Shown here: piece by piece, positions 50,008 through 60,832 of the stretch | Layout of the letters: every line of letters begins with the position of its first letter | How positions within the stretch are numbered: position 1 is the first letter of the stretch | Assembly: GCA_015179045.1 (NCBI GenBank) | Contig: WHUZ01000155.1 | Span: forward strand, 1 to 64,000 | From: Kalaharituber pfeilii | Taxonomy: Eukaryota; Ascomycota; Pezizomycetes; Pezizales; Pezizaceae | Direction: 5' to 3' | Length of the DNA: 64,000 nucleotides | The notes under the pieces: model-generated | What the model was told of the DNA's origin: nothing | What the model saw: the letters and a program-made list of their open reading frames with translations, nothing else | Databases searched by the model: none | Translations under genes and position numbers: made by a program

Positions 50008-50665
50008 TGGTGAGCAGGCAAAGATTTTTGCATGTTTGGAGCATACTCATACCAGCCACATGCAACGAATGTTTACTAGCACACCTGTTAGTCATGGTAC
50101 TCAGCCAATTATCCAGCAATTTGTACAACTAGCTTTAAATTAATTTCGTCAGAAAAAGATCAAAGGAAAAGCTAAAGCGCATGCTATGACTTCTGCTGAG
50201 TTGGCTGAATGAACAGCTGCTGCAAGAAATACTAGAAAGTGCCATATGGAAGGCTCCTTAGGTGTAGTTGAGCTTGAGGATACGCAAGCTACGCAGGATG
50301 TTATTCTTGTTGCATCAAGGTCCCATGTATCTTCCACTGCACCTATTTAGTTGTTCAGGTATTGTGCTCGAGTACATAATATCTTAGCCTAGGTACCTCT
50401 GAATCGTAATCCTTGAAAATCCTGCATATTAGCGCACGCCACTGGCGATCCGCTTACCGTACAAGGAACTACCTGTCCCTGAGCGGACAGGTAAAAAGTA
50501 CCTGTCCCGAGTCATCCCGGCCGGCGAGGGTGGCGATGGCCGCCCTTGACCCTAGGCGTTGTAGTGGGCGGTAGTTCAGCTTAAGTCTGTTGCGTTCGCT
50601 TGCTCTTCGCTCTCTCACATGTCCCCTTCCGTGATTACCTCGTCTTGGTATTGTAGAGTTAGGAC

Positions 50666-53160
50666 AGTACTCACATCCCAAGAACGCCCGTTCTGTAGTC
50701 TCCCTTGCAACTATTTGCCATGGCAGTGCATACCCTGAGATGACACAGGAGTGCTATAAATGACACAGATTTTATTTGGTCATCTGGCTACATTGCACAG
50801 TATGGTGGAATTTCCTCTACTTATGATAAGCATGCGAAAATATGCAGGGCCTTCCTTAACCATCGCATTACCGAGCGCTCGAGTTGAGTACATTGTCTAG
50901 CGGCAAATCCGTGCTGGAAGGCGATAAAATGACATTTAGGCAGAGAAAATATCGCAGTGTTATACGAATTCCTTTGCACACGTAATTTGTGCTCGTGTGC
51001 TCTCGATCAAGGTGAGCGTAAGGCCAACTAATGAATGAACTAGCTATTTTTGTGACCTTGAATCACAATAGCTGAGGTACTGCTGCGTTTCATAACTTTC
51101 CAGGGCTGACCGAGTTACGACTGCTGACGACGGCCTTGCCGTGAGGACTCAGGCTATCTAATGTACTCTATCTGATCATACTCACCGAATGACTGTGTCA
51201 CCTTTATGATTATTGCTAATTTTGCATAAATGACCATGCAGTTAACTTACCAATTATCTCATATTTCTGATCTTGTGCAATCTACAGAGTACTGGTGAAG
51301 AGTGAGCGAAAGCATGGTAAATACAAGATTTGCCAACTGTCGGGCATTCTTTCCCTTACTGAGCATCCAAGGGGCTGCATAGTGTATTTAAATATTATGT
51401 CATCTCTGCAAGTTAGCCTTTCTTTTTTTGGGAAGGGTGGCAGGCAGGGCGGGAGTTAACTTTCCGGCGCTGCACACATACATTACTAGATAAGAAGTAC
51501 TCATACTTGAGAGGCTCTTTTTGTCCAACTTCTTCTAACTTTCCCGTTCATCATCCCATGCTTCTCTCTATATATTTCAATTTAGATATATACATTCCCA
51601 CTCTTACTTTTTCTTTACAATCTTCCCTAGTATCTCCCACTTGAAAACTCTTGTAGATCTTCCTGCCATTCATTTGATCTAGCATATTTCGGCCATTCCG
51701 TTTCAACAGTCAGTCATAGTTGCGAAGTTTTTTTCTTTCTATTTAAACTCTTCCACCTCTCTCTCTCCACACTTTGCCTCATACAACCACGGCTCGGCAA
51801 TGAGATGTGAGGACTTGCTATCATATGTCTACTAAAGGCCACCCCAGGAAGTCTGCAAATCTACTTTCTTTGTTCTTTCTAAGGCTGCATGTTATTGGTC
51901 ACTGTCACATAAGCGACTACATGCAACCAGACTACGTAGGTAATCGAGCCTTGAATAGGTTAGTGGGAGCCTAGTCTAAGATAGCTTAGGCATGGAGCAC
52001 CCTCCACTCTCGCAATTTCCATTCCTGTAATCGATCTTCATAGGAGGTGAACGATAACTAAGTCGGTGCAGCTGAATTAAATTCTATCAATGTTAATAGC
52101 GAATGGTGCAAATAGAAGAAGATCGACTACAAAGAAAAAAGATCAGATGCGTGAAATTTATATAGCGAGTATTAACGCTGCTGCCGTAAAAGTTTAGTTC
52201 CAAACCTTGATAAATATGAATGTGCCCAGTCGACAAATGCGCTCCTCGTTTAGAAGTTGAATTGAATAGTGCACCTGATGGATGAAAGGCTAAGAGGTGA
52301 GGTATGTGAGTGGCAATTTTTCGAACAGCAAGTGGAGTTATCTGAAGCAGAGTCTCGGTTATTAATATAGATATAGTATGTAAAAGCTGTGCAAACAATT
52401 ATCCACTGAGACTTCCTTCTTCCTTGGACAGACGTATGGGGTACGATTAGAAAGGAAAAATATACTTGTGCATGCATTGACGACCACCGGGATTGCTGCA
52501 GGCGCACTTCAGTATGAAACCGGAAATCGAAAGATAAACTAGAAAGAGATCCTGTAATGCATTAGCTTCGGATAAATTACTCATCTTCGTCAGCAAGATG
52601 AATCCACCTATATAACTATTATGAGGAAACTCTTTATTCTGCCATAATTTTGTCTGATTCCACTGGACATCTTCTTGAGCAAAATAAAATTTCTTTCCAT
52701 TGGTGAAGGTACAGTCAATAAATTTAAGCAGACAACGAAAAAATAAAAAAGATTGATTAGGTTCATTTCTTGGTATTCTATAATACTAGCATGGTAGTAT
52801 CCTGAGAAAAAAAAAAACAGAGACTGTACGATCTTGTGGGGGGGAGTGAGGGATCTGTTATAAAAGCAGGAAAAATGTTTGTGGGAGTCATAGCGATGGC
52901 AGGACGCGTTACACCATACTCCTCTGTCCTGAATCTCTTTGCCAGGTGAAGGTTGGATTAGTACTTGTAAAGCATTTGTGTGATAAGAGGCCGCTCGAGT
53001 ACCATAAAAGTATGTTACTATTTTTGACTATTCAAAATTATTTTTATATTTGATTTGTTATTACCTGATGTATTATCCTTGGTTTTTGATATTAGCTTTC
53101 AAAGCTGCATATATATACACATATAAAGATCTTTATTAAAATATCTTCAATTTGATGCTA
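50666..53160. other. Long region without a recognised gene
   Basis: AT-rich, with many stop codons in all frames. No exon with a domain, no TIR and no LINE tail was found. Possibly intergenic or very old repeat sequence. Confidence 0.35.
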
Positions 53161-53173
53161 GATTGAATTATGA

Positions 53174-53694
53174 TTTTTTTTTTTTTTTTTTTTTTATATC
53201 ATTAATCGCTTGCCGCCCTCTGGGCTATGGCGATACTTTAGATACATGATAGAAAAATAAAAGGACGATAATGAAATTAAAAGGAAAGGTTTAAGGTTTC
53301 GGCGTCGTCTGGCTCCTCCTCTCGTCCTATTCCTCTAATATCTCCACCAGCCTTCTCAACGGGTCTTCTTCCCCTTTCTTGCTCCTGGGGGCTCTCCGGA
53401 CGTCCTCCTCCCCCCCGGGCCATCTCCTCCGCCATACCCCACATTCCCCGAGTACGTGTGCCTTTGTCTCTTCTTTCTCTCCATACCACCTGCAGTCCGG
53501 ACCGTCTGCCTTGCCAATCTGCCACCTCCATGCGCGCAGTCCCTTTCCCCCCAGAAGGCCTGCTATCTGTCTGGTCGCATGTCCTAGTCTCTCTAAGGGT
53601 CGGTGGGATAGGTTCAGCCTGTTGCGTTCGCTCGCTCTCTCTCTCTTAGCTCTCTATCTCAACCCCGCCTCCGTCACCATGTCTGGTTCGTCTT
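53174..53694 (-). mobile_element. LINE family A, 521-bp copy
   Basis: Perfect 13-bp duplication GATTGAATTATGA (53161-53173, 53695-53707). The minus frame reads ERNRLNLSHRPLRETR, GGKGLRAWRWQIGKADG, then CRWYGEKEETKAHVLGEC (second knuckle Cys replaced by Tyr), VWRRRWPGGEEDVRRAP and DPLRRLVEILEE, with a stop at about 53327. A 3' UTR, an ATCGCC..GCGAT tail and poly(A) follow. Confidence 0.9.
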
Positions 53695-53707
53695 GATTGA
53701 ATTATGA

Positions 53708-54515
53708 AGGAGAGTATTATATTAATTTACTGCCTTTAGATTGTTGTATTAATATCAGACTGGTAGCTCAGAGACTTTCAGAAGTACTTTCATATTTATA
53801 AAATACTACTATATGATTAGATGCCCTTTAAATTAACTCTTTGCTAAAGATAATTATAGGAAAAAGTAGCTTGATCTGTTAAACAAGTACTTAAATTAAA
53901 ATATATATATGTTACGGCTAAGGTGAGACTTACCCGACAAGAGGAACACTACTCTGAACTGTTCATAAGACCAATGATTCTAGAGCGGACTGATCACCCG
54001 TTAGGCTTGGCAGAAGGTTCTTTGTCTTCCGAATAGGGTAGTGCTAAGGAAGTGTTGATTGTAAGGTCTTTATACCTGGCACTCGGTTTATGAAGCTAAT
54101 ATGCGCACATGCATTTTTTATTTTATTTTATATGCATTCGTACATGTTATTATCTTGCGTCTGTACTACTTCTTGCATGTTTCCGTTACGTTTACCTATT
54201 ATTATTAATACAGGTATTGGCATTGATAAGGAATTGCCACGTCGTCAGTCCTTTGTTCATTTGTTGACTAGTCATGTATGAAGGACTTAATCTATATAAA
54301 CCCTGGCTGATGGCATAGTTGGAAGAAACAAGACACAAGTGGTGTTCTAAGTTCTCTATAACTCTGAAACTTATCGTTTCCTTATTGTTGGAACATTACA
54401 TCCGTTGCCACCTGTTGCTATTATTGTTATTTTGTCGTTCCACTCATGTATTTAACCTTGCTATTGGACTGTGTATGAATTACGCCATAACGCTAACTTT
54501 TATATAGCTTACGCC
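53708..54515. other. Unassigned AT-rich region
   Basis: Short frames only; nothing recognised. Confidence 0.35.
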
Positions 54516-54529
54516 ACGGCATTCTCTTC

Positions 54530-54657
54530 TTTTTTTTTTTTTTTTTTTTTTATATCATTTATCGCATGCCGCCCTAAGGGCTATGGCGATGTTATGCTAA
54601 ATAAATAAAAGAAGGTTAAAAAACCACAACAGAAACATTCCCGCCTAAAAACACCAA
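54530..54657 (-). mobile_element. Family A LINE tail, 128 bp
   Basis: Poly(T), ATATCATTTATCGCATGCCG, GGGCTATGGCGAT and a short 3' UTR, flanked by the perfect 14-bp duplication ACGGCATTCTCTTC (54516-54529, 54658-54671). Confidence 0.9.
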
Positions 54658-54927
54658 ACGGCATTCTCTTCGCAAGCCACGCATCCCGTGCCTTTCTCAC
54701 CTTTCCTGATATGGTATCTTCCCTGATAATTTCCTATCCAGTCATGGTTCACAAGTCACATTATGCTATGCTTTTTTATGTATATAAACCTGCTGTTCTT
54801 GCGACTCTAAGTTCAATCCAGATAAACTCATGCTCCCATAAGGAAATTCCTAGAAGAAGAATATTAAGCTTCGACTCATAGATGCATGAGGAGTACAGTC
54901 TAACCTGTTTACACCGGACGAGTAATA

Positions 54928-55718
54928 TTAGGCGGATTTTGCAAAGTCCGGTTAACTCATATTTGGTTATTTTCCAATTATTATTAATCAATGTTACTGT
55001 AGCAACGTATTGTTTGTGGCTGAGTTAACCAAATTTCTGGCAATTTTCCGGTTATATAATCGAATAAATTCGGTTAAATACAAAGTGCGGGTAAGGACTT
55101 TACATTAACACCAAAGTATCTTGATATTTTTTACTCACTCAAATGTCTTCTCAAACCCCTTCTCTATCACCTGCACCTACAATTTTAGCATCCCGTGGGC
55201 GTGGTCGTGCAACATCGTCCTACCGCAAACTCAATCTCCGGCACCTCAAACCCAATCACCAGCACCTGCAGACAACTTACGTACTCAACTCAATGATGAA
55301 GAAAAGCTTCATCTAGTCCACTTATGCATTGAGTACCAAGCGGAGCATGTCAAAGGCAAGAAAGGAGCTTTTTGGGAAAAAATCAGAATGTTACTGAAAG
55401 AACAAATTGGGAAGGACCTCCGAGATCCTCATAGTATAATGAGAATCTTGCTTCAACAGTTTGAAGTACAAAGGCTGCCGCAGATGCGACAGCTAAAGTG
55501 GTCTTGCGGCGCGAGGTTATCGCCATAGGCCGAATATGCGTGCGGTATGCGTGGAATATGCGTGCAGTTATGCATGGAAAATAACCCAAAAAATAACCGC
55601 AGAAATAACCTAGGTACGTTGCAAAATCTGGGCCATTTTTTGGTTAGGTTATCATGACTAATGGTTACCCGGAAAATAACCGAATTTCAATAACCGGCCT
55701 TTGCAAAATCTGCCCAAT
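54928..55718 (+). mobile_element. TIR element encoding a SANT/Myb-like protein fragment
   Basis: Imperfect ~28-bp inverted ends ATTAGGCGGATTTTGCAAAG / ATTGGGCAGATTTTGCAAAG, continuing CCGGTTA. Similar motifs are repeated inside (GGTTATTTTCC). The plus frame starts at 55143 (MSSQTPSLSPAPTILASRGR), changes frame near 55215, and continues (PQTQSPAPADNLRTQLNDEE, KLHLVHLCIEYQ, KKGAFWEKIRMLLKEQIGKD). This LxDEEKLxLVxLC..W..I pattern resembles Myb/SANT-like DNA-binding domains of fungal transposon accessory proteins. No catalytic transposase part remains. Confidence 0.6.
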
Positions 55719-56047
55719 AGACTCAACGGTATCTCTATATCTAGTCTTCACCATGACAAAGCAGCCCTCGCAGACCCTCCCGCTCGTATACTTATTACGC
55801 CCGTGAACCACTCCGTTCCGCTGCATGCTCCATGCCGAACAGCTGCCCTTCCGGCCTGCCGTATATACACCTCCGTAGCCGTTCCGGCCCGCCGTATATA
55901 CCCCTTAGCCGTAACACCTAGCTTCCGGGCCCAGCGTAGCCGAGCCCCTCACGCCCATAACAATATAAATATATTCCTGTTTTAATAAAATACAAAGCTA
56001 TGGTTCCAGTGCGTGTTGACATTGTGAGAATTGCCCCTAATTGTACG
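55719..56047. other. Unassigned spacer with a short duplicated GTATATAC block
   Basis: CTTCCGGCCTGCCGTATATA / GTTCCGGCCCGCCGTATATA is repeated at 55849-55902. No gene. Confidence 0.35.
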
Positions 56048-56086
56048 TCGAATTCAGGAGTCAATTCAGGGGTCAATTCCGGAGTC

Positions 56087-56117
<31 letters not shown>

Positions 56118-56418
56118 ATAACCCCGCTTGTAGCACTTGGCCATGGCAGGGTCCCTGGGCAAGCCCTCATAGCCCGGAGACAGGCTAAACTAACTCTCTA
56201 CGTACATGGCCCCCACGCGCCGTCGCCCCCGCTCTCCTAGCTTCTAGAACTTGACCCCGCATTCTCCTACCTTCTAGAACTTGACCCCAGCGAAGAAATT
56301 CTCCAAAACGTCATACTCCTCCCCATTCTCCGCCTTTCAATTCCGGAGTCAATTCAGGAGTCCATTCAGGGGTCAAGTCCGGAGTCAATTCAGGAGTCCA
56401 TTCAGGAGTCAATTTCCA
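56048..56418. repeat. 13-bp minisatellite, split by a LINE
   Basis: Units of the type GTCAATTC(A/C)GGAG (variants GGGG, TCCATTC) occur on both sides of the LINE at 56087-56336, about four units left and seven right. Confidence 0.75.
56087..56336 (-). mobile_element. Family B LINE end, 250 bp
   Basis: Perfect 14-bp duplication TCAATTCCGGAGTC (56073-56086, 56337-56350), lying in the 13-bp repeat. On the minus strand: the end of ORF2 / 3' UTR (TTCTAGAAG..AGGAGA blocks shared with 60330-60390), GCCTGTCTCCGGGCTATGAG-like, CCCTGCCATGGCC, GCGGGGTTATGTGAT and poly(A). Confidence 0.9.
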
Positions 56419-56497
56419 GTAAAAGTCCTTCTTCGTCCTTCTCGCTTCTTCTTCGTCCTTCTTCGTCGTTCTCCGTCCTTCTTGGAGGCGAGGCAAC

Positions 56498-56580
56498 ACA
56501 TCGCACAACCTACTCACACATCGCGCAACCTACTCACACATCGCACAACCTACTCACACATCGCGCGACTTACTCACACA
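56498..56580. repeat. 20-bp tandem repeat, four copies
   Basis: Unit CATCGC(A/G)CAACCTACTCACA. Confidence 0.85.
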
Positions 56581-56990
56581 TTAACAGGTCTCCTTCGACA
56601 GCACGAAATGCTGTAGAATGAGCTCTATTAACAGGTATGGCAGGCCTCTCTTGACAGTGCGAGATATGGCAACATGAGATTGACCTGACAGGTACTGCAA
56701 TGGCCTTTCGATGGTGTGAGATGTGGCAATGTGAGCTCAGTACACAGGTACGGCGGGTCCCTTCCAGAGTCGCGAGATGTGTGAGCAGGAGCTCAAACTG
56801 ACATTGACACGTACTGCAGGGCCCTTTCGACGGCACGATAATGGCAGGAAGAGTTCAACTCACAGGTATGGTAGGCCTCTCTTGACAGCGCGAGATATGG
56901 CAACATGAGATTAAAGAGGTGTCACAGGGCCCTTTCGACAGTGCGAGAAGTGGCAGCATGAGCTGAATTCACAGGTATGGTTGACTGAAC
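56581..56990. repeat. 57-bp minisatellite array (copy 4)
   Basis: About seven units with ACAGGTATGGCAGGCC, TCTCTTGACAGTGCGAGAT and GTGGCAACATGAGCT, in the same orientation as the other arrays. Confidence 0.75.
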
Positions 56991-57540
56991 GTCGACCCTG
57001 AATTCCGGATTCGCACTTAGAATAAGGAGGGCTTCGTCACGTAGGAAAAACAAGAAAGAGCTTCTGAAGGAATAAAGAAGATCTGTACCGTTGGGTCCGT
57101 ACCGTTGGGTCCAATAAGTCTGATTGATTAAAGAGATGCAGAACAAACAGGATTATATACATAATGAGCATTGCATGACGTGACTGCAGAACCATGACTA
57201 GACAGGCAGGTGTAACATATCAAGCAGGTGCGGAAGTAACGGAATGCATGGCTTGCAACTAAGCGCTGTGGCGTGAAGTTGGTACTGTGGCGTTATTGCA
57301 TGATTCAGACACATAATAGCAACGTAGTGTAGATCATGTGTATGTTAAATGAAAGAACCGAAAGCAACCAATAAACAGACGAAACAGCAGTCAGAGGGAA
57401 CTATCTATTAGTAACAGTAACAGGAAGAAACGTATCCATTAGTAACAGTAATAGAAAAAACATATCTATTAGTAACAGCAACATACGGGTAGCGGATGTT
57501 GATAGACAGCACGGGTGGCGGATGTCATGTTTCGACAATG
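56991..57540. other. Spacer between 57-bp arrays
   Basis: Contains an ATCTATTAGTAACAG(T/C)AA(C/T)A repeat, about three copies at 57401-57485, and a GTACCGTTGGGTCC duplication at 57085-57112. No gene. Confidence 0.45.
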
Positions 57541-57838
57541 GTGGGTCCCTTTCCACATCGACATGGGTAAACAGCAGCTCAAACTGATCTCAATCTGACA
57601 CCTATTGCAGTCCTCGGTTGACGGCACGGGAATGGCAAAATAAGGTCAATTTAATGACCCATTTCGACTGCACGAGATGTGGCAACGTGAGCTCAGTACA
57701 CAGGTACGGCGGGTCCCTTTCAACGTCGCTAGATGTGTGAACGTGAGCTGAATCTGACACGTACCATAGGGCCCAATCGACAGCACCACAATGGCAGAAA
57801 TAGGTCAATTTCACAGGTATGTCGGGTCCCTTTGCGCG

Positions 57839-57877
<39 letters not shown>

Positions 57878-58000
57878 CATTACTTGCATACCGCCCTAGG
57901 GGCTATGGCGAGGTCCTTTCAACGCCGCGAGATGTATGGATATGAGCTCAATCTGACAGCTATTGTAGGGCCCTTTCCACAGCAGGAGAATGAGAGAATG
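57541..58000. repeat. 57-bp minisatellite array (copy 5), interrupted
   Basis: Units such as ACAGGTACGGCGGGTCCC, TTTCAACGTCGCTAGATGTG. A family A tail is inserted at 57841. Confidence 0.7.
57841..57913 (-). mobile_element. Family A LINE tail in the 57-bp array
   Basis: About 33 T, ATAACATTACTTGCATACCG, then CCCTAGGGGCTATGGCGAG. No clear duplication within the repetitive target. Confidence 0.75.
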
Positions 58001-58019
58001 GAAGGCTCAATCTATGAGA

Positions 58020-58145
58020 ATGCGGTGGAGCAGTGTGGCATGGAGGGGTAGTGAAAGGGTACGGGAATACTGTGGAGCGGTGGTAAGAGGGTACAGCGAT
58101 GTGGTGAAGCAGTGTGGCATGGAGGGGTGGTGAAAGGGCACCTGA
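58020..58145. repeat. Diverged ~40-bp tandem repeat
   Basis: GCAGTGTGGCATGGAGGGGT, then GTGAAAGGG(T/C)AC, occurs twice with a decayed copy between. Confidence 0.6.
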
Positions 58146-58263
58146 ATAGTATATATCGCGATAGCTAGAAATGAATAAATGCTAGGAATGAATGATTTAA
58201 TATATACTGAATTGGAAACACATGAGGATATGTAAACAGAGTTGGCAACGTGGTACTACAGTC

Positions 58264-58460
58264 ACAGTGCGCCCCCAACGAGGCCATAGAGTAAATTGCG
58301 TCCCCAACGAGCCCAATCATGTCAACAGCGTGCTCAACGACATCCACCAGGTTACGTGCGTTACCAACGAGACTCACCAGGTGACCAGCTTTATAAAGAG
58401 GCCTATTAGGTCGCCTGCGTTACCAACAAGGCCTATTAGGTCAACTGCGCCCTGCACGTT
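58264..58460. repeat. 30-bp minisatellite, about six units
   Basis: Units like GCGTTACCAACGAGACTCAC, CAGGTGACCA and GCGTTACCAACAAGGCCTAT, TAGGTCAACT. On the minus strand they read as a 10-aa repeat (LVGNAGDLIG). Confidence 0.75.
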
Positions 58461-58918
58461 GGAGACGCAATAGCACGAACTCATGTGTTTGTGACGCGCG
58501 GAGCCGGTATCGCGCGTTGTGGAGTCGAGTTTGTGCCCCAGCGCCCTGGCGCCCTGGCGCTCGTGGTGGTGAGGGCTGCAAGGTGTCATGCAGAACAAGC
58601 AAGTCAAATTCTCATCTCAAGTAAAGGTGGAAAATTTTTAGAGGTACTAAGTGTCTAATAGCATTGCAAAATCATGTAAGAGAATAGATTCAATCTAGGA
58701 TTGTAGTAAGAAAATATAGCTTTTTATGGGGTATTTTTGCATTGTTGCAAAACCACGCCTACTATATCTTTTTTACCAGGATTCTGATTAGGATTCTATT
58801 AGTAAAGAGTGATTTAGCTGGATGAATATGATCGACAGTCCAAAAGTATAATAAATTGCATGACCCTAGAGAAGTATATTAAAGGTCCTATTGTACTTAA
58901 TTTCTACTCAGTAATTAG
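58461..58918. other. Unassigned region
   Basis: Includes a GCGCCCTGGCGCCCTGGCGC triplet at 58541. No gene. Confidence 0.35.
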
Positions 58919-58928
58919 TTACCTGCTT

Positions 58929-58993
58929 GCCCTGCCATGGCGAATAGCTGCATGCGGGGTCACGTGATATAAAAAATCAAAAAAAAAAAAAAA
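58929..58993 (+). mobile_element. Family B LINE tail, first of a convergent pair
   Basis: GCCCTGCCATGGCGAATAGC, GCGGGGTCACGTGATAT and A-rich tail, between TTACCTGCTT (58919-58928) and TTACCTGCTT (58994-59003). Confidence 0.9.
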
Positions 58994-59003
58994 TTACCTG
59001 CTT

Positions 59004-59076
59004 TTTTTTTTTTTTTTTTTTTTTATATCATTTATCGCTTGCTGCCCTATAGGCTATGGCGATGTATTAGCTATAG
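59004..59076 (-). mobile_element. Family A LINE tail, second of a convergent pair
   Basis: Poly(T), ATATCATTTATCGCTTGCTG, CCCTATAGGCTATGGCGAT, between TTACCTGCT (58994-59002) and a third copy TTACCTGCT (59077-59085). Confidence 0.9.
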
Positions 59077-59307
59077 TTACCTGCTGTGCTGAACTACTAC
59101 ACTGAATGCTGTACTGCTGCTCCCTGGTTTGCTATTATTTATGAGTTGTAGTCCAAGAATCGCCATTACAATTAGAGGGATTTTGCTGGTACTAGGAATT
59201 TATCAAAAATAAAGCCCTTAACATATGGTGCAACTCTGGAAATAGCAAAAGGTGCAATTCAGTGTTTGCTGCATCAGAGATACTCCAGGTTTTCTCCTCT
59301 TTGTAGC

Positions 59308-60501
59308 ACTGAGTCTTTTGATCTAATTTTTATCCCCAAATACCACAACCCACAAGTTTCCCTCTCAGAGTGAAATTTCGAGAGAATTCTCACCCTATTG
59401 CTAACATATCAACTACACCCACGCCAAGCACCAATTGAATGCCTAACAGAGGGCACAACCGAGGAAATTCTCCTCTTCTCCCATGTGAGGTGGTAGAGGT
59501 GGAGACTGCGGAGAGGCTGGGGAGGAAGAAGGGGGGCCGAGAGGAATGGGAGACCTCGATTGAGGAGGCTGGAAGGGAGAGAGCCGTCTTCTTTTCAGAT
59601 GGCAGTAAAATCGAGGATAGCAAGGTGGGGGCAGGTGTGTGGGGGAGGTCGGCAGTGGTGGCGGAGGTGGTGGGAAGAACAGCGACGGTTTTCGACGGGG
59701 AGGTGAGGGGAGTGAGAAGAGCACCGGAGAGTGCACCGGAGGAGGTCCCAGTCCTGATCTGTCTGGATTCGGAAGCCGCTGTCATGGCGATTCAGAAGGC
59801 GGGCAGGGAGGGAAAGGGAAAGACGGAGGATGTGAGAAGGGTGGTGAATGCAGTGGCGAGAAGAAAGAGGAAGGGGGGGATGCGAAACTGTTGTGGGTAA
59901 AAGCTCACATCGGAATCGCAGGCAATGAGAAGGCGGATGAGTGGGCGACGAAGGGCACGGTGATGCAGGGGAAGGAGGTGGCCACCGGAAGTGGGGTGCG
60001 CCAGAGGGTGAAAGCGTGGAGGAAGGAGAAGAGAGAAGTGGAGGGCTTTGGAGGAGGAAAGGTCATGGAGTGGAATAGGATAGCAGTATCCAATTTCACT
60101 GCCTTGCGCCTGGAGAGAGGGAGGTGTGCAGTGTGGTTGAAGAGGATAGGGGCGGCTGAGTGGATAAGTGCAGGTGCGGGGAGGTGCAAACCGGGGAGCA
60201 CCTCGCTTTCCGATGCAGAAACCAGAAGAACCGTCCAGAAGGCTTTGAGAGGTGGGGCGACATGGAAAAGAATTGGAAGAGAAAGGCGGAGGATGGAGAG
60301 GAGTATGATATTTTAAAGAATTTCTTTTCCAGGGTCAAGTTCTAGAAGGTAGGAGAGCGCGGGGTCACGTTCCAGAAGCTAGGAGAGCGGGGGCGACGGC
60401 GCGTGGGGGCCATGTATGTAGAGAGTTAGTTTAGCCTGTCTCCGGGCTATGAGGGCTTGCCCAGGGACCCTGCCATGGCTTAGTGCTACAAGCGGGGTTA
60501 T

Positions 60502-60538
<37 letters not shown>
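59308..60538 (+). mobile_element. Family B LINE (RNase H end) joined to an ORF1-element-like 5' UTR
   Basis: 59320-59430 (TTTTGATCTAATTTTTATCC, CAAGTTTCCCTCTCAGAG, CACGCCAAGCACC) resembles the 5' UTR of the ORF1-only elements. The sequence then passes into the end of ORF2: AVFFSDGSKIEDSKVGAGVW, TVFDGEVRGVRR, LICLDSEAAVMAIQKAG (RNase H), a frameshift in a G8 run near 59880, HIGIAGNEKADEWATKG, a second frameshift near 60170, then the knuckle CRCGEVQTGEHLAFRC, and a stop at about 60343. The family B tail (CCCTGCCATGGCTTAGTGC, GCGGGGTTATGTGATTT) and about 32 A end it. Possible short duplication TACTCCA. Confidence 0.75.
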
Positions 60539-60541
<3 letters not shown>

Positions 60542-60796
60542 CTCCATCCATGTATCAAAAACCAAGTCCTTGTAAAACTTGTTCCATAATATTGTGCCAT
60601 TGATTCCATGCCAGCACCGACCTTACGTAACTTAACCCAGCCTTCCATTTCCCATTTATATGGTGTGATCAAGACTTAGGTTACAGTTTCAGGTGTTCCG
60701 TTCTATTCACCACTGCTGGCGATTCACCAAACGTTGGAAGTATCCACCATTGTCGCGTTGCTACGTCGCTGACTCATCAAGGATTCAGCACTGTGG

Positions 60797-60800
<4 letters not shown>

Positions 60801-60832
<32 letters not shown>

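Larger units (their letters stand above)
48531..50519. mobile_element. MULE 2 (Mutator-like), degenerate, with two retro-insertions
   Basis: Inverted repeats of about 110 bp (CGGGATGACTC(C/G)GGACAGG.., ..TATGCAG(A/G)(G/A)TTTTCAAGG) and the perfect 9-bp duplication GCCGGCGAG (48522-48530, 50520-50528). The termini carry a 10-bp-stem hairpin (CGGACAGGTA CTTTT TACCTGTCCG). The interior keeps decayed transposase-like text (ATGGGTGATAGATATG at 49128, FQDYALVTGFIVVV) and a tail at 50140-50350 (KIKGKAKAHAMTSAELAE, TQDVILVASRS) similar to the end of MULE 1. Stop codons show it is dead. Confidence 0.8.
47455..50657 (-). mobile_element. Family A LINE split by a MITE and a MULE (nested cluster)
   Basis: Flanks GTTAGGAC (47447-47454, 50658-50665). 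On the minus strand three pieces form one ORF2 end: ERNRLKLNYRPLQRLGS (50630-50520); LAGILGNKGLRQWRHQ, DGPECRWCGKAMENTVH (48530-48419); ILNEYEVWKRKWPGG (47725-47680). The 3' UTR, CATTACTCGCATGCCGCCC and poly(T) follow. MULE 2 separates pieces 1 and 2 and a TA-flanked MITE separates pieces 2 and 3. The knuckle reads ..CGKAMENTVHILNEY, so the last Cys is Tyr. Confidence 0.8.

Noticed and set aside
56498..56580. CRISPR-like direct repeats
   Set aside because: The 20-bp units are directly adjacent with no unique spacers, and the sequence is eukaryotic.
58264..58460. CRISPR array or coding repeat
   Set aside because: The units are contiguous and diverged, with no spacer structure.
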